A stretch of DNA of 48,391 nucleotides. Origin: Azolla pinnata (taxonomy: Eukaryota > Streptophyta > Polypodiopsida > Salviniales > Salviniaceae). The position numbers were made by a program, and so were the translations under genes. Under the pieces are notes generated by a model. It saw only the letters and a program-made list of their open reading frames with translations, was not told the origin of the DNA and did no database searches. Where the stretch lies: NCBI GenBank assembly GCA_037176905.1, contig JBBBWG010030632.1:1-48391 (forward strand). The letters are read 5' to 3'. Position 1 is the first letter of the stretch; every line of letters starts with the position of its first letter. Positions 44,345 through 48,391 of this stretch are shown here, piece after piece.

Positions 44345-44605
44345 AACCCTCAGAAATCCAGGAAGATGTGGCAGAAGCTTGTGAAATGGGTCCCATGGCA
44401 TTTGTACATTTCACATGCATCGAATCAGTCTGAGATGACCTTCTTTTCTTGGCCTTTCTTTGCACGCGTGCCTGTGTAAACCTCGATCTTTTTCATGGCC
44501 AAGCATTGCAAATGTAATGGCTCCCGCCTAAGAGTGGATGTGGTGTGGAAGGATATGTTCAAGGATGCTTCCCGGTTCTGCTGCGATGACGACTTCCATG
44601 TGAAG
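44345..44605 (+). pseudogene. exon-like open frame interrupted by one stop, unrecognised
   Basis: One reading frame gives a protein-like stretch (KMWQKLVKWVPWHLYISHA, then FFSWPFFARVPV), a single TAA at 44477-44479, and then in the same frame MAKHCKCNGSRLRVDVVWKD followed by a Cys/Asp-rich end at AAG|GTGAGA, a good donor site. Composition is much less biased than in surrounding repeats. I do not recognise the family. It may be a broken gene remnant, a short gene starting at the ATG at 44495, or chance. Confidence 0.25.
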
Positions 44606-44840
44606 GTGAGAAGTATATGCACTCTAGAAACTCTTTTTTTGTGTATGAAATGAAGTGATTTGTGAGGTATTGGTTAGCTAGCAGGCTAGATTATATTGTC
44701 AGCCTCTGAGGCTACACAAACTCTTGACACCAGAAGCGAAACGTTTTTGCATAATTATGTTGGAGCTCATTGGGGATTAGAGACTCTCGATAGATATTTC
44801 TAATCGTGTAGTGGTAAACTTTGTGTTCTAAACGTCGTTG

Positions 44841-45010
44841 AGATGGGTGATACAAGGCTTTGGACCAGTGCATTTCATCTCATATCCACATGGAGAAAAT
44901 CTCTGCGAATTCCCCCGCACCGCCCAGATGGGTGATTCAAGGCTTTGGATCAATGCATTTCATCACATATCCACATGGAGAAAATTTCTGAAAATTCCCC
45001 CACACGCCCT
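44841..45010. repeat. 85-bp tandem duplication
   Basis: AGATGGGTGATACAAGGCTT and the following bases through GAAAATTCCCCC occur twice with an 85-bp step and about 10 differences. Confidence 0.85.
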
Positions 45011-45479
45011 TGATTCCTGCTTATTACTTCGTCTAGATCAGGTAAACTTTCGAAATGGTGACAGGAAAGAAGTGTCCAAGATGACTATTGCTCAAAATTT
45101 CAAACTTTGATCGAGAAAAAGGGATGAATACACTGTGTAATTGCTCAAGAACGGATGTTGCATAGTTAAATGAAACATGAAAAGTGTTCCATGCTTTTTC
45201 AGGTTATGTATTTACGATCCAGATTATGTATATATATGTCGAGGTTACATCCTGGTAGAGGCCAAAGTTGATCAATAAGACAGATTATGATTAGGAATAT
45301 GGGTGGGCTCAAGCAACCCATAGAGAAACACCAATTAAAGCTCAGGGTTCTCCTTGATCTACCCATGATACACTGAATTGATTTCTTTTACCATTCGTTA
45401 TGATTCTTAAAGAGTTTACAAGCATGAGGTGGATAACTCATAGGTAATGGATGAACTACTATCTAGGGGGTGAATTTCA

Positions 45480-45650
45480 GAGATTACTATGCAGAGGATG
45501 AACGGGAGGAATCACTATGTATGGGAGCAATGGCATAACCCCATTATGTAGAGGATGAATGGCATATCTACGATGTAAGTCATCTGTGGCATAACGGCTA
45601 TGTAAGGGATGGATGGCACATAATTACTATGTAGAGGATGATTGGCCATG
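45480..45650. repeat. degenerate GTAGAGGATGAATGGCATA repeat
   Basis: Five or six diverged units of about 25 to 35 bp built on ACTATGTAGAGGATGAATGG with CATA following. No coding meaning is evident. Confidence 0.65.
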
Positions 45651-46074
45651 AAGAGAGAAATGGTGTCTGAAGGTGTTTGCTCTGGTGGAGTGATGGTATG
45701 AGGAAGCTCAAACGATTTCGTATCGTGTCCTCGAGTGGATTGGGAAAGGGGGCAAGCAACGGTCTCCATACAGCTTGGCCTTCAATCTCTCCTCTGCATA
45801 TTTTGGTCGCTATGGTGCATTTTTTCGGAATCGGAGAAACGGTTCCTGTAGGATGGTCTGCATGCGATAACGATACCAGGTCTTGCCACTCTTAAGGGAA
45901 AACCATCTTTAGGTAAGCTCATCTCACGAAACGATAAGGGGTTTTATGTTGTATAAAGGCTTCTCAGCCATGTAGTAGGGTACAGCAGCTTCTTGTCTTT
46001 GTTATCCTGTCCTTTGAACTAGTGTTACAAAAGTTAAAGAGAGTTTTTTCGGTGTGTTTGTTTTGATGACATAG

Positions 46075-48391
46075 AATGGATTGGGATTTCCAGAGCTCAC
46101 ACGCAAAGCGGGTAACGAGCCCCGGAGTAGCGATGGATGCCGTGATCCCCCCTGGATTTGTGAAGAGTTACGGAGGCGAGAGCTTGCGCCGTTGCGCAAC
46201 GAAGGAACGCGGCCAAGCTACCTTCCTTTGCTCAAGGACTGTGCCAAGAACAAGGATGTTTACAGAGGTATGCTGCTACATGCAGAAGTGATGAGAAGGG
46301 ATTTGATTCCGACGAACCCGTATCTGGGCAGCGCCATCGTAAGCATGTACGCCAAATGTGGCATGCTTGCCAAGGCGCAGAGCGTGCTCGACGAGATCCC
46401 GGTTCGCGATTCCGTGGCATGGAATGCGCTGATTACAGGGTACGTGGATCATGAGCTGGCTCACGAAGCATTGAGCTGTTTCGAGAGCATGCAAAGCGAG
46501 GGGCTGCCGCCGGACGCGGTTACGTTCATTTGCGTTCTGAGAGCTTGCGGCCGGATCGGTGCGATCGGGAAGGGAGAACGAATCCACGACGAGATCGTTC
46601 GCCGGGAGCTCCTGGAGAAGGATGTCGTGCTCGGCACCGCGTTGGTGGACATGTACGCGAGATGCGGCTTGCTCTCGAGAGCTCATACGGTACTGAAGGA
46701 GCTTCCCGTGCGAAACGCCGTCTCCTGGAACGCGTTGATCGCGGGGTATTCGCAGCGAGGGCGAGCTCGCGACGCGATCGCGTGCTTCGAGCGCATGCGG
46801 GGCGAGGGGTTCCGCCCGGATCTCGTCACTTACACCTGCGTTCTCAAGGCATGCGGCAGCATCGGCGCCATCGGGCAGGGCAAGCGGATTCACGAAGACA
46901 TCACGGACAAAGGCCTGTTGCTGCAAGGCGGGGATATCGTGCTGGGGAATTCGCTGGTGGACTTGTACGCGAAATGCGGCGAGCTCGGCGTAGCGCATCA
47001 GGTGCTCGGCGAGCTTCCTCATCGGGACGTGGTCTCCTGGAACGCTCTGATCTCGGGGTACATTGGGCGGGGCAGAAGCGAGGAAGCGCTGGGCTTGTGC
47101 GAGCGGATGCAGTGCGAGGCCACGGCCCTCGACTCGGTCACCTTGATGTGCATGTCCAAGGCGTGCGCGGCGGCGCGGTGCGCGGAGAAGGGCAAGCGAG
47201 TCTACGGGCGGATCGTGACGGGGGGGTTCCTGGAGAAGGAAGCGGTGCTGGGAGCCTGTTTGGTGGACTTGTACGCCAAGTGCGGGATGCTGGCGGAGGC
47301 GCAGCAGGTGCTCGAGGATCTCAGCTCGCGGAACGTGGTCTGCTGGAACGCTCTGATCGCAGGCTACGCGCACGAGGGGCGCGACCGCGAGGCGCTGGAT
47401 TGCCTGCAGACGATGGAAGGCGAGGGCATCGCCCCCGATTCGGTCACCTTAGTCTGCGTGCTGGGCTCGTGCGGGAGGACGGGGTCCTTGGCCAGAGGCG
47501 AGCAGATGCACGAGAGGATCGAGAGCGCGGGCTTGTTAGGGAGCGATGTCGCGCTGGGGAACAGCCTGGTGGACATGTACGCCAAATGCGGCGAGCTCGG
47601 GCGGGCGGAGCAGGTGCTTTTGGAGCTTCCAGTTCGGGACGTTGTGAGCTGGAACGCGTTCATATCGGGGCTCGTGCAGCACGGGCGCGACCGCGAGGCG
47701 CTGGAGGCTGCGGAGAAGATGCGGACGTCGGATGGCCTCGCGCCCGACGCGGCCACGTTCGCCTGCGTTCTCAAGTCGTGCGGGAACCTGGGCGCGATCG
47801 ACGAGGGCAAGCGGATCCACGAGGCGATCGCGAGGGACGGGCTGTTGCGAGCCAAGCAGAAGAACTCGACGAAGCCGCAGCGGAAGCAGCAGGAGGAAGC
47901 GGACGTCGGCCTCGCGGACGCGCTGGTCGACATGTTTGCCAGGTGCGGCGAGCTGTCGATGGCGCGCGAGGCGCTCGAAGCGGCGCCCGTGCGCAGCGCG
48001 GCGGCGTGGTGCGCGCTCATCTCGGGCCACGTCCGGCGCGGCCAGTGCGAAACCGCGCTCGCCTGCTTCGAGCAGATGCGGCGCGAGGGCCTCGTCGCGC
48101 TCGACGCCGTCGCCTGCATCTGCGTCCTCAACGCGTGCGCCAACGCTGGGGACGTCGACAGGGGCCGCGAGATCCACGCGGAGATCGCGGCCGTGGGCCT
48201 GCTGCTGGCGGCGGGCGTCGCGATCGGCACCGCGCTCGTGGGCATGTATGCCAAGTGCGGCGCTGTGACGGATGCGGAGCACGTGCTGCGAAGCCTCCCC
48301 AAGCGGGACACGGTGGCTTGGAACGCGCTCATCTGCGCCTGCGCGCATACGGGCCGCTGCTGCGAAGCCCTGCGCTGCTTCGATCGCATGC
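46075..48391 (+). CDS. PLS-class pentatricopeptide repeat protein, 5' part, 3' end outside the window
   Basis: A GC-rich open frame of about 772 codons runs off the right edge. After TRPSYLPLLKDCAKNKDVYR it consists of P-L-S triplets, recognised by MYAKCG and V(S/A)WNALI(A/T/S)GY. WNALI-type segments recur near 46415, 46721, 47030, 47337, 47643, 48000 and 48312, a step of about 306 bases (102 residues) except for one 17-residue Lys/Gln-rich insertion at about 47846-47905. PLS proteins bind organellar RNA one base per repeat; most carry E and DYW domains for C-to-U (in ferns also U-to-C) editing, but that end is outside. In frame there is no ATG before 46270, inside the first repeats; a TAG at 46072-46074 also makes an AG acceptor, so the start probably lies in an upstream exon that I did not find. 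No transit peptide is visible. The surrounding DNA is AT-rich, so base composition changes sharply at the gene. Confidence 0.88.

Larger units (their letters stand above)
42390..46074. other. 3.7-kb region between pseudokinase and PPR genes
   Basis: Mostly AT-rich with no recognised gene. The left part should be the pseudokinase 3' UTR. It contains tandem GAGTTAAGATTTGAGTTGTG units with TTC runs at 44056-44290, an exon-like frame at 44345-44605, an 85-bp duplication at 44841-45010 and degenerate GTAGAGGATGAATGGCATA units at about 45480-45650. A 5' exon or leader of the PPR gene may lie in the right part; I could not identify it. Confidence 0.5.

Noticed and set aside
46276-48389. Three long minus-strand frames opposite the PPR gene
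   Set aside because: They are shadows caused by high GC content and the regular PPR repeats; the plus frame reads uninterrupted PPR motifs.

Overview
The window looks like nuclear DNA of a land plant. Every coding region that I could reconstruct, except two long uninterrupted ones, is broken by GT-AG introns of about 70 bp to 2.4 kb. The protein families are plant families, the telomere-like tracts are of the CCCTAAA/CCCTAA type, and microsatellites are abundant. The partial gene at the right edge is a GC-rich P-L-S pentatricopeptide gene of a kind that I associate with seed-free vascular plants, most likely a fern. That taxonomic guess is inference.

Seven genes are supported. Left to right: (1) a two-exon small heat-shock protein (minus); (2) a protein with two C2 domains in tandem, made by duplication of a four-exon cassette (minus); (3) a matrin/U1-type double zinc-finger protein with a Pro/Asn-rich N-terminus (minus, 4 exons); (4) an F-box/LRR protein of the FBL3 type with a 200-residue Pro-Asn extension (plus, 7 exons); (5) a glucose-6-phosphate 1-epimerase-like protein that has lost its expected catalytic acid (plus, 8 exons); (6) a tRNA nucleotidyltransferase, the CCA-adding enzyme (minus, 15 exons over 8.1 kb); (7) an intronless 736-residue protein with an unrecognised N-terminal half and a C-terminal pseudokinase (plus); then (8) the 5' part of a long PPR gene (plus, running off the window). 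Exon junctions were set by hand from GT-AG sites (one GC-AG), kept reading phase and family homology. They join without a frame break in genes 1 to 6.

Between genes the sequence is rich in tandem repeats: a tRNA-like array in the HSP20 intron, 61-bp, 38-bp and 102-bp minisatellites, a higher-order (CT)n/GATCGATC array, and three separate telomere-like tracts. Two of these tracts lie inside first exons and are translated as Pro-Asn repeats.

The genes do not form a pathway; this is ordinary mixed plant gene content. The most distinctive items are the pseudokinase protein, the epimerase with Ala at its catalytic acid position, the exon-cassette duplication in the C2 gene, and the use of telomere-like hexamers as coding sequence in two divergent neighbours.
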